A stretch of DNA of 54,630 nucleotides from Arenimonas sp. GTDB lineage: Bacteria; Pseudomonadota; Gammaproteobacteria; Xanthomonadales; Xanthomonadaceae. Below, in pieces: positions 16,688 to 25,940 of the stretch. The stretch is taken from positions 1-54,630 of the forward strand of contig NZ_JALHQI010000013.1 in NCBI RefSeq assembly GCF_022842045.1, in the 5' to 3' direction. The position numbers and the translations under genes are program-made. The first letter of the stretch is position 1. Every line of letters begins with the position of its first letter. Under the pieces are notes generated by a model that saw only the letters and a list, made by a program, of their open reading frames with translations, did no database searches and was not told where the DNA came from.

Positions 16688-16723
16688 ATCGGGCAAAATA
16701 ATGCCCATTTTGGGTATTTGCAA
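16681..16723 (-). promoter_or_regulatory. Promoter with two palindromic operators for the MNT/HEPN module
   Basis: On the minus strand -35 TTGCAA (16723-16718) and -10 TATTTT (16700-16695) are 17 bases apart. One palindrome, CCCA-3-TGGG, lies in the spacer (16704-16714, extended with one mismatch to 16700-16718). A second, TGCCC-5-GGGCA (16681-16695), runs from the -10 box to the start codons. Both share TGCCCA/TGGGCA-like half-sites, as expected for a dimeric winged-helix repressor. The first ATG is 7 bases from the -10, so the message is probably leaderless. Confidence 0.72.
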
Positions 16724-16740
16724 GCCCTGCCCCCGCAACT

Positions 16741-19350
16741 TCAGGCCGCGTGGGCGGCGGCCAGGAAATCCTGGGCGAAGCGCTGCAGCACGCCGCCGGC
16801 CTCGTAGATCGACACTTCCTCATCGGAATCGAGGCGGCACTGCACAGGCACTTCCACGCGCTCGCCGTTGCGGCGGTTCACCACCAGCGTCAGCGTCGCA
16901 CGCGGCGCACGGTCGCCGATCACGTCGTAGGTCTCGGTGCCGTCCAGCCCCAGGGTCTTGCGGGTCGTGCCGGGCAGGAACTCCAGCGGCAGCACGCCCA
17001 TGCCGATCAGGTTGGTGCGGTGGATGCGCTCGAAGCCCTCGGCCACGATCACTTCGACGCCGGCAAGGCGCACGCCCTTCGCCGCCCAGTCGCGGCTCGA
17101 GCCCTGGCCGTAGTCGGCGCCGGCGATGATGATCAGCGGCTGGCCGCGGTCCATGTAGGTTTCGATCGCTTCCCACATGCGCATCACCTGGCCTTCCGGC
17201 TCCACGCGCGCCAGCGAGCCCTTCTTCACCGCGCCGTCCACCACCGCCATTTCATTGGTGAGCGTGGGGTTGGCAAAGGTGGCGCGCAGTGCCGTCAGGT
17301 GGTCGCCGCGGTGCGTGGCGTAGGAATTGAAGTCCTCTTCCGGCAGGCCCATCTTCGCCAGGTATTCGCCGGCGGCGCTGTCGGCCAGGATGGCGTTCGA
17401 GGGCGAGAGGTGGTCGGTGGTGATGTTGTCGCCCAGCAGCGCCAGCGGGCGCAGGCCGCGCAGGGTGCGCTCGCCGGCCAGCGCGCCTTCCCAGTACGGC
17501 GGGCGTCGGATGTAGGTGCTCTTCGAACGCCAGTCGTACAGCGGGCTGACCTTGGCGGCGCTTTCCACGGCGATCTTGAACATCGGCTCGTACACGCTGC
17601 GGAACTGCGCCGGCTTCACCGACGCCTTCACGATCGCGTCGATCTCCTCGTCGCTCGGCCACAGGTCCTTCAGCGTCACCGGCTGGCCGTTGGCGTCGTG
17701 GCCCAGAACGTCCTTCTCGATGTCGAAGCGGATGGTGCCGGCGATGGCGTAGGCCACCACCAGCGGCGGCGAGGCCAGGAAGGCCTGCTTTGCATACGGG
17801 TGGATGCGGCCGTCGAAGTTGCGGTTGCCGCTCAGCACCGCGGTGGCGTACAGGTCGCGGTCGATGATTTCCTGCTGGATCTTCGGGTCCAGCGCGCCGC
17901 TCATGCCATTGCAGGTGGTGCAGGCGAAAGCGACGATGCCGAAGCCGAGCTGCTCGAGCTCCGACTTCAGGCCGGCTTCCTCGAGGTACAGCGCCACGGC
18001 CTTGGAGCCCGGCGCCAGCGAGGATTTCACCCACGGCTTGCGGGTGAGCCCGGCGCGGTTGGCGTTGCGCGCCAGCAGGCCGGCGGCGATCACGTTGCGC
18101 GGGTTGGACGTGTTGGTGCACGAGGTGATGGCGGCGATGATCACCGCGCCGTCGGGCATCAGGCCCTGGGCTTCCTGCGCGCGGGCCGCGTCGAGGTTGC
18201 CGGCGATGCCCTTGGCCGCGAGGTCGGCGGTGGCCACGCGCGCGTGCGGGTTCGAGGGGCCGGCCATGTTGCGGCCGACCGCCGAGAGGTCGAAGGACAG
18301 CGTGCGCTCGTACTGCGCGTTCGCCAGCGCGTCGGCCCACAGGCCGGTGTGCCTGGCGTAGGTTTCGACCAGCTTGACCTGCTCGTCGCTGCGGCCGGTC
18401 AGGCGCAGGTAGTCGATGGTGTTGCCGTCGATGAAGAACATCGCCGCGGTGGCGCCGTACTCGGGCGCCATGTTGGAAATGGTGGCGCGGTCGCCGAGCG
18501 TCAGCGCCGCGGCGCCTTCGCCGCGGAACTCGAGCCAGGCGCCGACCACTTTCTGCTTGCGCAGGAATTCGGTGAGCGCCAGCACGATGTCGGTGGCGGT
18601 GATGCCCGGCTGCGGCCGTCCCGTCAGCTCGACGCCGATGATGTCGGGCAGGCGCATCCACGAGGCGCGGCCCAGCATCACGTTCTCGGCCTCCAGGCCG
18701 CCGACGCCGATGGCGATCACGCCCAGCGCGTCCACGTGCGGGGTGTGGCTGTCGGTGCCGACGCAGGTGTCGGGGAAGGCGACGCCGTCCTGCACGTAGA
18801 TCACGGGCGACATCTTCTCCAGGTTGATCTGGTGCATGATCCCGTTGCCCGGCGGGATCACGTCCACGTTCTTGAACGCGAGCTTGGTCCAGTCGATGAA
18901 GTGGAAGCGGTCCTCGTTGCGGCGGTCCTCGATGGCGCGGTTCTTCGCGAACGCATCGGGATCGAAGCCGCCGCACTCCACCGCCAGCGAGTGGTCGACG
19001 ATCAGCTGCACCGGCACCACCGGGTTCACCTGGGCCGGGTCGCCGCCCTGGTCGGCGATGGCGTCGCGCAGGCCGGCCAGGTCCACCAGCGCGGTCTGGC
19101 CCAGGATGTCGTGGCACACGACGCGCGCCGGGAACCACGGGAAATCCATGTCGCGCTTGCGCTCGACCAGCTGGCGCAGCGAAGCGTCCAGCGTCGCCGG
19201 GTCGCAGCGGCGAACCAGGTTCTCGGCCAACACGCGCGACACGTAGGGCAAGCCGTCCCAGGCGCCGGGTTGCAGCGCCTCCACGGCGGCGCGGGCGTCG
19301 AAGAAGTCCAGCGAAGTGCCGGGCAGGGGCTTGCGGAAGGTCGTGTTCAT
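16741..19350 (-). CDS. acnD: Fe/S-dependent 2-methylisocitrate dehydratase AcnD
   Basis: An 869-residue aconitase-superfamily protein that dehydrates 2-methylcitrate in the methylcitrate cycle. The [4Fe-4S] ligands are C411 (TSCTNTSNP) and C477-x2-C480 (ACTTCNG). Other family blocks are VVPVQLIVDHSLAVE, GTDSHTPHVDALG, ILSGNRNFDGRIHP-like LSGNRNFDGR and the C-terminal swivel-domain DYGQGSSRDWAAKG. It starts like AcnD (MNTTFRKPLPGTSLDFFDA), and the nearby PrpF, its obligate partner, supports AcnD over AcnA. It is the first gene of its unit. prpB, prpC and prpR are not in the window. The upstream gap to 19561 shows no clear promoter. Confidence 0.94.
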   Translation of the reverse strand: MNTTFRKPLPGTSLDFFDARAAVEALQPGAWDGLPYVSRVLAENLVRRCDPATLDASLRQLVERKRDMDFPWFPARVVCHDILGQTALVDLAGLRDAIADQGGDPAQVNPVVPVQLIVDHSLAVECGGFDPDAFAKNRAIEDRRNEDRFHFIDWTKLAFKNVDVIPPGNGIMHQINLEKMSPVIYVQDGVAFPDTCVGTDSHTPHVDALGVIAIGVGGLEAENVMLGRASWMRLPDIIGVELTGRPQPGITATDIVLALTEFLRKQKVVGAWLEFRGEGAAALTLGDRATISNMAPEYGATAAMFFIDGNTIDYLRLTGRSDEQVKLVETYARHTGLWADALANAQYERTLSFDLSAVGRNMAGPSNPHARVATADLAAKGIAGNLDAARAQEAQGLMPDGAVIIAAITSCTNTSNPRNVIAAGLLARNANRAGLTRKPWVKSSLAPGSKAVALYLEEAGLKSELEQLGFGIVAFACTTCNGMSGALDPKIQQEIIDRDLYATAVLSGNRNFDGRIHPYAKQAFLASPPLVVAYAIAGTIRFDIEKDVLGHDANGQPVTLKDLWPSDEEIDAIVKASVKPAQFRSVYEPMFKIAVESAAKVSPLYDWRSKSTYIRRPPYWEGALAGERTLRGLRPLALLGDNITTDHLSPSNAILADSAAGEYLAKMGLPEEDFNSYATHRGDHLTALRATFANPTLTNEMAVVDGAVKKGSLARVEPEGQVMRMWEAIETYMDRGQPLIIIAGADYGQGSSRDWAAKGVRLAGVEVIVAEGFERIHRTNLIGMGVLPLEFLPGTTRKTLGLDGTETYDVIGDRAPRATLTLVVNRRNGERVEVPVQCRLDSDEEVSIYEAGGVLQRFAQDFLAAAHAA

Positions 19351-19560
19351 GGCGGACCGATGAGTCGGGGACGCTCATTATCCGGGACACGGCGCGGGCC
19401 TGCACCCTTTCCCGCTGTTCCCGGGCAATGCCGCGGGCTGGGAGGCGCGCACGACGGGCACTGGCCTGCGCGGCGGATAGTTGCGACCATCGGGGCACAC
19501 GCCGGGATTAGTACACTCCGTGCGACGCGCCCGGCACTGCGATCCCCCCCCGAGGAGCGA

Positions 19561-19998
19561 ATGATGACCAGACATCCCTTCAGCGCCGCGGCACTCTGCC
19601 TGTTGTTGGTCGGCTGCCAGGACAAGGCCGAGCCCGATGCGGCCTATTCGAGCACCGAGGCCGTGGTCGACCAGGGCGCCGCCGAAGCCGAGCGCTCGGT
19701 CGCGATCAAGGATCCGGAAACCGGCGCCTACGTCCCCACCATCCCGGGTGACCCGGCGGGCACCGCTGCGCCGCAGGAGCTGGAATACAACGACCCGGCC
19801 GGCGACCGCCCCGAAGCCGGCGAGATCGCCGACCAGCTGGCCAGCGACCCCGACGCCAAACTCGCGCGCACCCTGCTCGAGTGCAACGACCTGCCGGTGG
19901 CCGAACGCGACGACTGCCGCGAGCGGGTGGATGCCACCCACGCCGGTGCACCGCGCGACCCGGCGCCCGGCGAAGGTGGCGGGACGTCGGGCGAGTAG
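19561..19998 (+). CDS. Small lipoprotein of unknown function
   Basis: A 145-residue protein with a lipoprotein signal ending in LLLVGC and a GAGGAG ribosome site upstream of two adjacent ATGs. The mature part is acidic, rich in Pro, Gly, Asp and Ala, and looks largely disordered. It has one possible disulfide pair late in the chain (LLECNDLP and DDCRERV). No enzyme motif is seen and no family is recognised. It is divergent from acnD and convergent with the sheath gene; the last 30 bases before the sheath stop contain a GC-rich self-complementary stretch that may end both messages. Confidence 0.72.
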   Translation: MMTRHPFSAAALCLLLVGCQDKAEPDAAYSSTEAVVDQGAAEAERSVAIKDPETGAYVPTIPGDPAGTAAPQELEYNDPAGDRPEAGEIADQLASDPDAKLARTLLECNDLPVAERDDCRERVDATHAGAPRDPAPGEGGGTSGE

Positions 19999-20031
19999 GT
20001 TCCGGCGGGCGCCCGGGCCGGCGGAGCGCGG

Positions 20032-21609
20032 CTAAGGGTCCGCGATCGCTCGCAGCTCTGGCCGCAGCATGACGAACTCCGCTGGGCGGACGAGTGCTAC
20101 TCCGATCTGCAGATTCACCCGCCCCTGCGCAATGTCCCGGGCCGCATGGGTGTCGGCGCCGCAGCGGACGAAGTACGCCTCGCGTGCCGTGCTGCCCGCG
20201 AACGCCCCCGCGAGGAACAGTGAATGCAGGTAGCTGCCGACGGACAGCCGGAGCTGCGCCCATAGCCGTTCGTCGTTCGCCTCGAAGACGGTCCACGTGG
20301 TGCCTCGCACCAGCGCCGTCTCGATCATCGCCGCAGTGCGGCGCACCGGGATGTACTTCCATTCGGAGCCGGAATCGGCCGCGCCCGCCAGCGTCCGCGC
20401 GCCCCAGGCCACGACCTCGCTGCGCCCAGGCAAGGTGCGCAGCGCGCAGATGCCGGCGGCGTTCAAACTGGCCAGATCGTCCTCGGTGGGTCCGCCCGGA
20501 CGCTGAGCCAGCGCCAGGCCCCTCGCACCGCGCAGGCCGGCCTCGAGGCCGGCGGGCGCCTTCCAGACGCCGCGCTGCGCATCCACGCGCGCCAGCAGCC
20601 CGGCCACGAAGCCACCGGGCGCAGCGGGAGTCTCCCCGTGACCCGCAGAGGGGTCGTCCGTCCACAGCCACGGGTGGTAGACCGCTGCCCATTCCGCCTC
20701 GATCGGCGCCAGCGACAGGGTGAAGGCAATGGCTTCGCCCACGGTCGCGTCGGCCGGCGCATCGATCAACAGCAGCGCCCTCCGCGACCGGCACAGCGCG
20801 GCGGCGGCGCGCCAGGTGGCGATCCCGTTGTTCGTGATTTCCGGGGCGAACGGCGGGATGCAAAGCAGGTTGAACCCAGCGCCCTCGCCCAGCGCGTAGA
20901 GCCCGGTGCCTGCCGCTTCATTCGCGACATCCGAGACCTCGCCCGCACCGATCGGCAGGCCGTCGTGTCCACTCGTGGGATCGGCAGACGCCAACAGCTG
21001 CGGGGCTGCGTCCGGCAAGGACAGGGAATCGGGTGCATGCAGCAAGCGCACCAGCATCGAGTCGCGGGCCAGAACAGCGCCGCAATGGCGCGCATGGCCG
21101 GGATCGAGCGACAGGCCGGTGTGCAGCTCGCGTATGCCGCTGCCACCTTGGCCGCTGGCATCCCGGTGGCGGTCGGGATCGTCATGCACCTCGAGGCTGA
21201 ATCGGGTGGGGTCTTGCGGGTCGCCGGGCTGGGGCGTCAGCACGGCGACGAGGTTCCTGCCCCAGGTGCCCGGGTCGGCAGCGGCCAGCGCCAGGCCATT
21301 GCCCAGTTCAATCCGTGCAGGCGACGCCTGGCCAGCGCCGACGCGCGTCGCGACCCGCACCACCCGGGCGACGCCACCGCCGTTGTTGAAGAACTGGCGC
21401 ACCGCACGCGACATCGGGGCCGGCGCCCAGAGGCCGCCGAAAATCCGCTCGAACTCCCGGTAGCTGCCGACGCTGATCGCTTGATCGACCGGCCCGCGCC
21501 AGGCACGCCCGACGAAGGCGGCTACCGACGTGGGCACGGAGGCGATGCCCCGCACCCCACCGGGGACCTCTTCGACGTAAACCCCCGGATAACCCGGCTG
21601 ATCCGGCAT
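20032..21609 (-). CDS. Contractile phage-tail-like sheath protein (orphan)
   Basis: A 525-residue sheath protein of the T4 gp18/Myoviridae-like and eCIS family. The N-terminus has GYPGVYVEEVPGG and SVPTSVAAFVGRAWRGPV, then YREFERIFGG and FFNNGGGVARVVRV. The conserved second half has PGGFVAGLLARVDAQRGVWKAPAG, and the C-terminus ends in VRPAEFVMLRPEL, the usual inter-subunit-arm end. A GGAG site precedes the ATG. No tube, baseplate, spike, tape-measure or ATPase gene is in the window, so this copy is alone. It lies 112 bases downstream of a sensor-kinase gene on the same strand and may be co-transcribed. It could be a remnant, a domesticated protein, or part of a scattered injection system. Confidence 0.9.
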   Translation of the reverse strand: MPDQPGYPGVYVEEVPGGVRGIASVPTSVAAFVGRAWRGPVDQAISVGSYREFERIFGGLWAPAPMSRAVRQFFNNGGGVARVVRVATRVGAGQASPARIELGNGLALAAADPGTWGRNLVAVLTPQPGDPQDPTRFSLEVHDDPDRHRDASGQGGSGIRELHTGLSLDPGHARHCGAVLARDSMLVRLLHAPDSLSLPDAAPQLLASADPTSGHDGLPIGAGEVSDVANEAAGTGLYALGEGAGFNLLCIPPFAPEITNNGIATWRAAAALCRSRRALLLIDAPADATVGEAIAFTLSLAPIEAEWAAVYHPWLWTDDPSAGHGETPAAPGGFVAGLLARVDAQRGVWKAPAGLEAGLRGARGLALAQRPGGPTEDDLASLNAAGICALRTLPGRSEVVAWGARTLAGAADSGSEWKYIPVRRTAAMIETALVRGTTWTVFEANDERLWAQLRLSVGSYLHSLFLAGAFAGSTAREAYFVRCGADTHAARDIAQGRVNLQIGVALVRPAEFVMLRPELRAIADP

Positions 21610-21721
21610 GGCGATACTCCTGGCGCGATGAGCAGGTTCACGCGCATCACGACGCAAAGCGGACAGGGCCGCGCGGGCCGCAGCCAAGTAGCGCCTAGGA
21701 AGCGCCGATGCATCCGTTCAC

Positions 21722-24700
21722 TCAGCGCACCGCCTTGCGCGACAGCGCGGCGCCAACGCGGGCCAGCAGGTCGGAGGCGCGATAGGGCTTGTGCAGCAGC
21801 TCGAACCCCGCGTTTCCGGAGGGCAGCGGCTGGTCCGTGTAGCCCGAAGTCAGCAACACCGGCAATTCCGGATGCTCGCGCTGCACGATCTTCGCCAGGG
21901 TCAGTCCGCCGATCTCACCGGGCATCACCACGTCGGTGAACACCAGGTCGAAAGGGCTTTCGCCCGACAGGCACGCCAGCGCGCCATCCGCGGACTCGGT
22001 GGGGGTGACCCGGTAGCCCGCCTGCTCCAGCTGCGACATCGCGTACTGCCGCACCAGGTCGTTGTCCTCCACCAGCAGGATCCGCGCGCCCGAGCGCTCA
22101 GGCAGGCCGGACGGTACGTGCGGCGGCACCTGCACGGAAGCCTGGTCATCGGCCTGCGGCAGGTAGAGGCTGACCTCGGTTCCCTGGCCCTGCTCGGAGG
22201 CGATGCTGACGTGGCCGCGCGACTGGCTGGCGAATCCATACACCGTTGAAAGGCCCAGCCCGGTCCCACCGGACCGCTCCTTGGTGGTGAAGAAGGGCTC
22301 GAAGACACGGCCCAGGTCCTCCCGCCGGATCCCCGTGCCGGTATCCCTGACCTGGATGAGCACGTAGCGCCCGGCCGGCAAGGCCCCGACCTGGCCCTCG
22401 CCCAGCACTGCCTCGCGAACCGCGATGTCCAGGGTGCCGCCGCCGGGCATCGCATCCCGGGCATTGATGCACAGGTTCAGCAGGGCGCTCTCGAGCTGGC
22501 CCGGGTCGACCAGGGCGCGCGGTACCCGCTGCGCGTGTTCAACGTTGACCTCGATGTGTCCACCCAGGGTCCGGCGCACCAGTTCGACCATGCCGTCCAC
22601 CAGCCCGGCCACGGCCACCGCACGCGGCGCCAACGCCTGCTGGCGCGCATAGGCAAGCAGGCGCTGCACCAGGTCGGAGGCGCGCTGGGCGGCATCCGCG
22701 ATCATCACCGCCAGCCGGCGCGAGCGCGCATCGGGCGCCAGAGTCTCCACCAGGACCTCGGCGTTGCCCATGACGACGGTCAGCAGGTTGTTGAAGTCAT
22801 GCGCCATGCCGCCCGAGAGCCTGCCGATGGACTCCATGCGCTGCGCCTGGCGCAGCCGCCGCTCGATCTCCATACGTTCGGTGACGTCGCGCTCCACCGC
22901 CACGAAGTGGCTCGGTCGGCCGTCTTCGCCGGGGATCGGGGTGATGTCCAGCTCCAGGTGGACCTCGCGCCCGTCCCGCGCATAGTTCACCAGCTGGGCC
23001 CGCACGGGCTGCGCCTCGCTCAGCGCGCCGCGGATCTTGTCCAGCTCGTCGCGCGAGGTCCCTTCGCCCTGCAGCAGCCGCGGCGACTTGCCCAGCACCT
23101 CCGCCACGGGATAGCCAAGGCAGCGCTCGAAGGCCGGGTTGGCATAGACGATTCGCGGGCCCGGCTCGTCCAGGGGATCGGCGTCGGTGATCAGGACGAT
23201 GTCGTTGATCCGGTTGACCGCCGACTCCAGCAGGCGCAGCTGCGCATCCGCGGCCCGGCGTTCGGTGATGTCCTGGAAGTAAACGGCAAGCCCCTCGGCC
23301 GACGGGAGGGCATGGATGGTGAACCAGCGCTCGGCCGAGGCCAGTTTCTCGCTGAACCGGATCGGCTCACCCGTCGTCATCGCCTGGCGGAACCGGTCCT
23401 CGAACACCGTGCCGGACAGCCGGGGAATGCACTCCCAGCAGGTGCGTCCCAGCACCTCCTCGGCGGGAAGCCGCAGCAGCGCTTCGGCCCGGCGGTTGAC
23501 GAACGAAAAGCGCCACTGCGGGTCCACCAGCACGAACCCTTCGTTGATGCTCTGCAGCGTCGTCGCCAGCCGCGAAGCCAGCTCGCGTGCCTCCTGCTCC
23601 AGCGCCTTGTTGTGCTGGATGTTTGCGGCGCTTCCCACCCAGCGTGCCACCGCGCCGTCGCCGTCCCGCGTTGGCATCGCCTGGACCAGGTGCCAGTGGT
23701 ACTCGCCATCCGCCGCGCGTATCCGGAACTCCGCCCGGTAAGGGCGCGTTTCGGCGATGCACAGGGCCCACTCCGCCAGCACGGGGGCACGGTCGGCCGG
23801 GTGCAGCACCTCGAGCCAGCCTTCCGACGTGGCCAGTACCTCCGCCGGCACGCCGGTGAACTCACTGAGCCGGGGACTGGAGTAGTTGACGCGGCCCTCG
23901 GGGTCGGCCGCCCAGAGGTGGATCGGGATGTTGCCGGCGACGTCGGCGAACCACTGTTCGCTCGTCCTCAGCGACATCTCAAGGCGACGTTGCTCGCTGA
24001 TGTCCTGGAAGGCGCCCTGGACCTGGATGATGCGGCCATCGACATCCCGCACCGCGCGGCCAATCGATCGCACCCACGCCCGCTCGCCGCGCGCGTTGAC
24101 GATCTGCAGCTGTTCGTCGAATGGCGTTCCCTCGGCGGCGCAGGCCTCGAACCTCGCCCGGATCAGGGCCCGGTCGCACTCCGGATAGAAGCCCAGCATC
24201 TCGTCCAGGCCCGGGGAATACTCGGGCGGCATGCCGTGGATGGCCGCTACTTCGTCCGACCAGACGACACGGCGCTGGTCCAGCAGGACCCGCCATCCGC
24301 CCATGCGACCGGCCTCACAGGCGATTTCCCGCAGCTGCTGTTCCGCCTCCAAAGCTCGCTGCGCCTGCTGGCTGGTCCGCATGGCGAGATCGCGGATGCC
24401 AAGCAGCTTCTGCAGGTACAGGGCAAAGGCGGCGCAGGCCACCACCAGCAGGAGGGCCGTCATGCGGTTGAAGGTGGCCAGGACCAGGGCGTCCCGGCCA
24501 CCGTAGGGCGGGGAAAAATGGTAGCCCAGCAGCAGGAACAGGGCGCAAAGCGCACCAGAGCCAATCACCACCCTTCGCCGCCGGCTCGCCACCGACAGCA
24601 TGACGATGGGCAGGTAAAGCATCCCGTGCGCGAACCCCAGCGGCGTGGCCAGGTCCGCCAGGAAGACCAGTATCGGGAGGCCGATCGTCACCGGCAACAC

Positions 24701-24751
24701 CCAGGCCGGCACGTGGCGCTGCGGCGCAATACGACGGTTATCGCGAGACAT
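21722..24751 (-). CDS. Membrane PAS-repeat hybrid histidine kinase
   Basis: A 1009-residue hybrid kinase. The first 120 residues hold three or four membrane helices (VLPVTIGLPILVFLADL onwards, up to LLLVVACAAFALYL). Next come at least four PAS/PAC units with the expected C-terminal motifs (FQDISEQRRLE, GSAANIQHNKALEQ, FQDITERRAAD, ERDVTERMEIERR). The HisKA box has phospho-acceptor H651 in GGMAHDFNNLL, the ATPase has NLCINARDAMPGGG, DTGTGI and GTGLGLSTVYG, and a C-terminal receiver carries D940 in FTDVVMPG and a final lysine in LLHKPY. A GGGGGAG site lies just before the ATG. It is preceded by the REC-EAL gene 13 bases away and followed by the sheath gene. Confidence 0.93.
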   Translation of the reverse strand: MSRDNRRIAPQRHVPAWVLPVTIGLPILVFLADLATPLGFAHGMLYLPIVMLSVASRRRRVVIGSGALCALFLLLGYHFSPPYGGRDALVLATFNRMTALLLVVACAAFALYLQKLLGIRDLAMRTSQQAQRALEAEQQLREIACEAGRMGGWRVLLDQRRVVWSDEVAAIHGMPPEYSPGLDEMLGFYPECDRALIRARFEACAAEGTPFDEQLQIVNARGERAWVRSIGRAVRDVDGRIIQVQGAFQDISEQRRLEMSLRTSEQWFADVAGNIPIHLWAADPEGRVNYSSPRLSEFTGVPAEVLATSEGWLEVLHPADRAPVLAEWALCIAETRPYRAEFRIRAADGEYHWHLVQAMPTRDGDGAVARWVGSAANIQHNKALEQEARELASRLATTLQSINEGFVLVDPQWRFSFVNRRAEALLRLPAEEVLGRTCWECIPRLSGTVFEDRFRQAMTTGEPIRFSEKLASAERWFTIHALPSAEGLAVYFQDITERRAADAQLRLLESAVNRINDIVLITDADPLDEPGPRIVYANPAFERCLGYPVAEVLGKSPRLLQGEGTSRDELDKIRGALSEAQPVRAQLVNYARDGREVHLELDITPIPGEDGRPSHFVAVERDVTERMEIERRLRQAQRMESIGRLSGGMAHDFNNLLTVVMGNAEVLVETLAPDARSRRLAVMIADAAQRASDLVQRLLAYARQQALAPRAVAVAGLVDGMVELVRRTLGGHIEVNVEHAQRVPRALVDPGQLESALLNLCINARDAMPGGGTLDIAVREAVLGEGQVGALPAGRYVLIQVRDTGTGIRREDLGRVFEPFFTTKERSGGTGLGLSTVYGFASQSRGHVSIASEQGQGTEVSLYLPQADDQASVQVPPHVPSGLPERSGARILLVEDNDLVRQYAMSQLEQAGYRVTPTESADGALACLSGESPFDLVFTDVVMPGEIGGLTLAKIVQREHPELPVLLTSGYTDQPLPSGNAGFELLHKPYRASDLLARVGAALSRKAVR

Positions 24752-24764
24752 GATCTCCCCCGGC

Positions 24765-25940
24765 TTAGCGGGCGCCAAGCAGCCAGGCGTCGAACTCAGG
24801 ACCCGGCACCGGACGGGAGATGTGGTAGCCCTGCGCCAGGGGGCAGCCCAGCTCCGCCAGCGCGGCCAGCACCTGCGCATCCTCGACGCCTTCGGCCACG
24901 CAGTCCATTTCCATGCTCTCGGCCAGGCGGATCGTGGATGCGACGATCTTCCTGGCGTCGTTGGAAACCAGCATCTGCATCACGAACGAGCGGTCGATCT
25001 TGATTTCCGACAGCGGCAGCCGCGCCAGTTGTGCCAGCGAGGAATAGCCGGTCCCGAAGTCGTCCACGCTCAGGCGGAAGCCCTTCAGGCGAAGGCGGGT
25101 CAGGGTATCGAAGCAATCCGCCGTGCGGTCCATGGCGGAAGACTCGGTGATCTCCAGCACGACCTGGGTGGGCGAGAGCTGGTGCCTGGCGCAGGCAAGC
25201 TCGATGCGGTCGGCCAGGGTGACTTCGGCCAGGCTGCTGGTGGACAGGTTCACGGCGACGCTGCCCATCTCGCGCAACGGGCTTTTGGCGAACCAGGCCA
25301 ATCCCTCCGCCAGCACCGCGTCGGTGAATGCCTGCACCTGCCCCGAGGCTTCCGCCAGCGCCACGAACACATCCGGCGGCACCATGCCGCGCTCGGGATG
25401 GTTCCATCGCGCCAGCAGTTCCGCGCCGACCACCTTGCCCGAAACCACCTCGACCTTGGGCTGGGCGAAGACGTGGATGGCGCCGTCCCGAATGGCCTCG
25501 GCCAGCTCCTGCGGCGCGAAGTCGGCGTGGCAGCGGCGCAGGCCGGGCGCGCGCCGCGGCGCCACCCCCTTGGCCAGCATTTCCCGCAGATGGACCGGCT
25601 TGAACGGCTTGGGCAAGATGCCCACCACCGTCAGCCCGCGCTCGGCGGCCGTCGCGCGCGCCGACTCAAGCACCCGCTGACCCGTGCCGCTGGTGAGCAG
25701 CAGCGCCGCGCCGCAGTCCGATCCCGCCAGGCGTCGCAGGACCTCGACGCCATCCATGCCCGGCATCACCAGGTCGAGCACGACATGGCTGGGCTGCAGG
25801 CCCGGCAAGGCCGCCAGGAAGCCACTCGCTTCGGCGAACCGATGGACGGTGAAGCCCTCGTTCTCGGCCACCACGGCGATGGTTTCGGCCACGGCGTGGT
25901 CGTCGTCGAGGATGGCGAGGATGCGGGATGCGACGTTCAT
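24765..25940 (-). CDS. Response regulator with EAL domain (c-di-GMP phosphodiesterase)
   Basis: A 391-residue protein with a receiver (D56 phospho-acceptor in VVLDLVMPG, K111 in LPKPF) joined to an EAL domain. The EAL motif reads E174-L-L in GAELLARW, and the other catalytic blocks, ITESS, DDFGTGYSSL, KIDRSF, EGVED and QGY, are present, so cyclic-di-GMP hydrolysis is expected. A strong GGAGGT site 8 bases before the ATG at 25940 fixes the start; an upstream in-frame ATG has none. The receiver is probably phosphorylated by the kinase encoded 13 bases downstream or the divergent hybrid kinase. A 217-base gap separates it from the latter. Confidence 0.93.
   Translation of the reverse strand: MNVASRILAILDDDHAVAETIAVVAENEGFTVHRFAEASGFLAALPGLQPSHVVLDLVMPGMDGVEVLRRLAGSDCGAALLLTSGTGQRVLESARATAAERGLTVVGILPKPFKPVHLREMLAKGVAPRRAPGLRRCHADFAPQELAEAIRDGAIHVFAQPKVEVVSGKVVGAELLARWNHPERGMVPPDVFVALAEASGQVQAFTDAVLAEGLAWFAKSPLREMGSVAVNLSTSSLAEVTLADRIELACARHQLSPTQVVLEITESSAMDRTADCFDTLTRLRLKGFRLSVDDFGTGYSSLAQLARLPLSEIKIDRSFVMQMLVSNDARKIVASTIRLAESMEMDCVAEGVEDAQVLAALAELGCPLAQGYHISRPVPGPEFDAWLLGAR

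Noticed and set aside
16750..19560. A plus-strand open frame antisense to acnD that joins the small lipoprotein gene
   Set aside because: Only the last 145 codons, from the ATG at 19561 with its own ribosome site and lipobox, look like a protein; the rest mirrors acnD.
21610..21721. A possible separate tube or baseplate gene next to the sheath gene
   Set aside because: The 112-base gap is too short, and the neighbours on both sides are a kinase and a lipoprotein, not tail genes.
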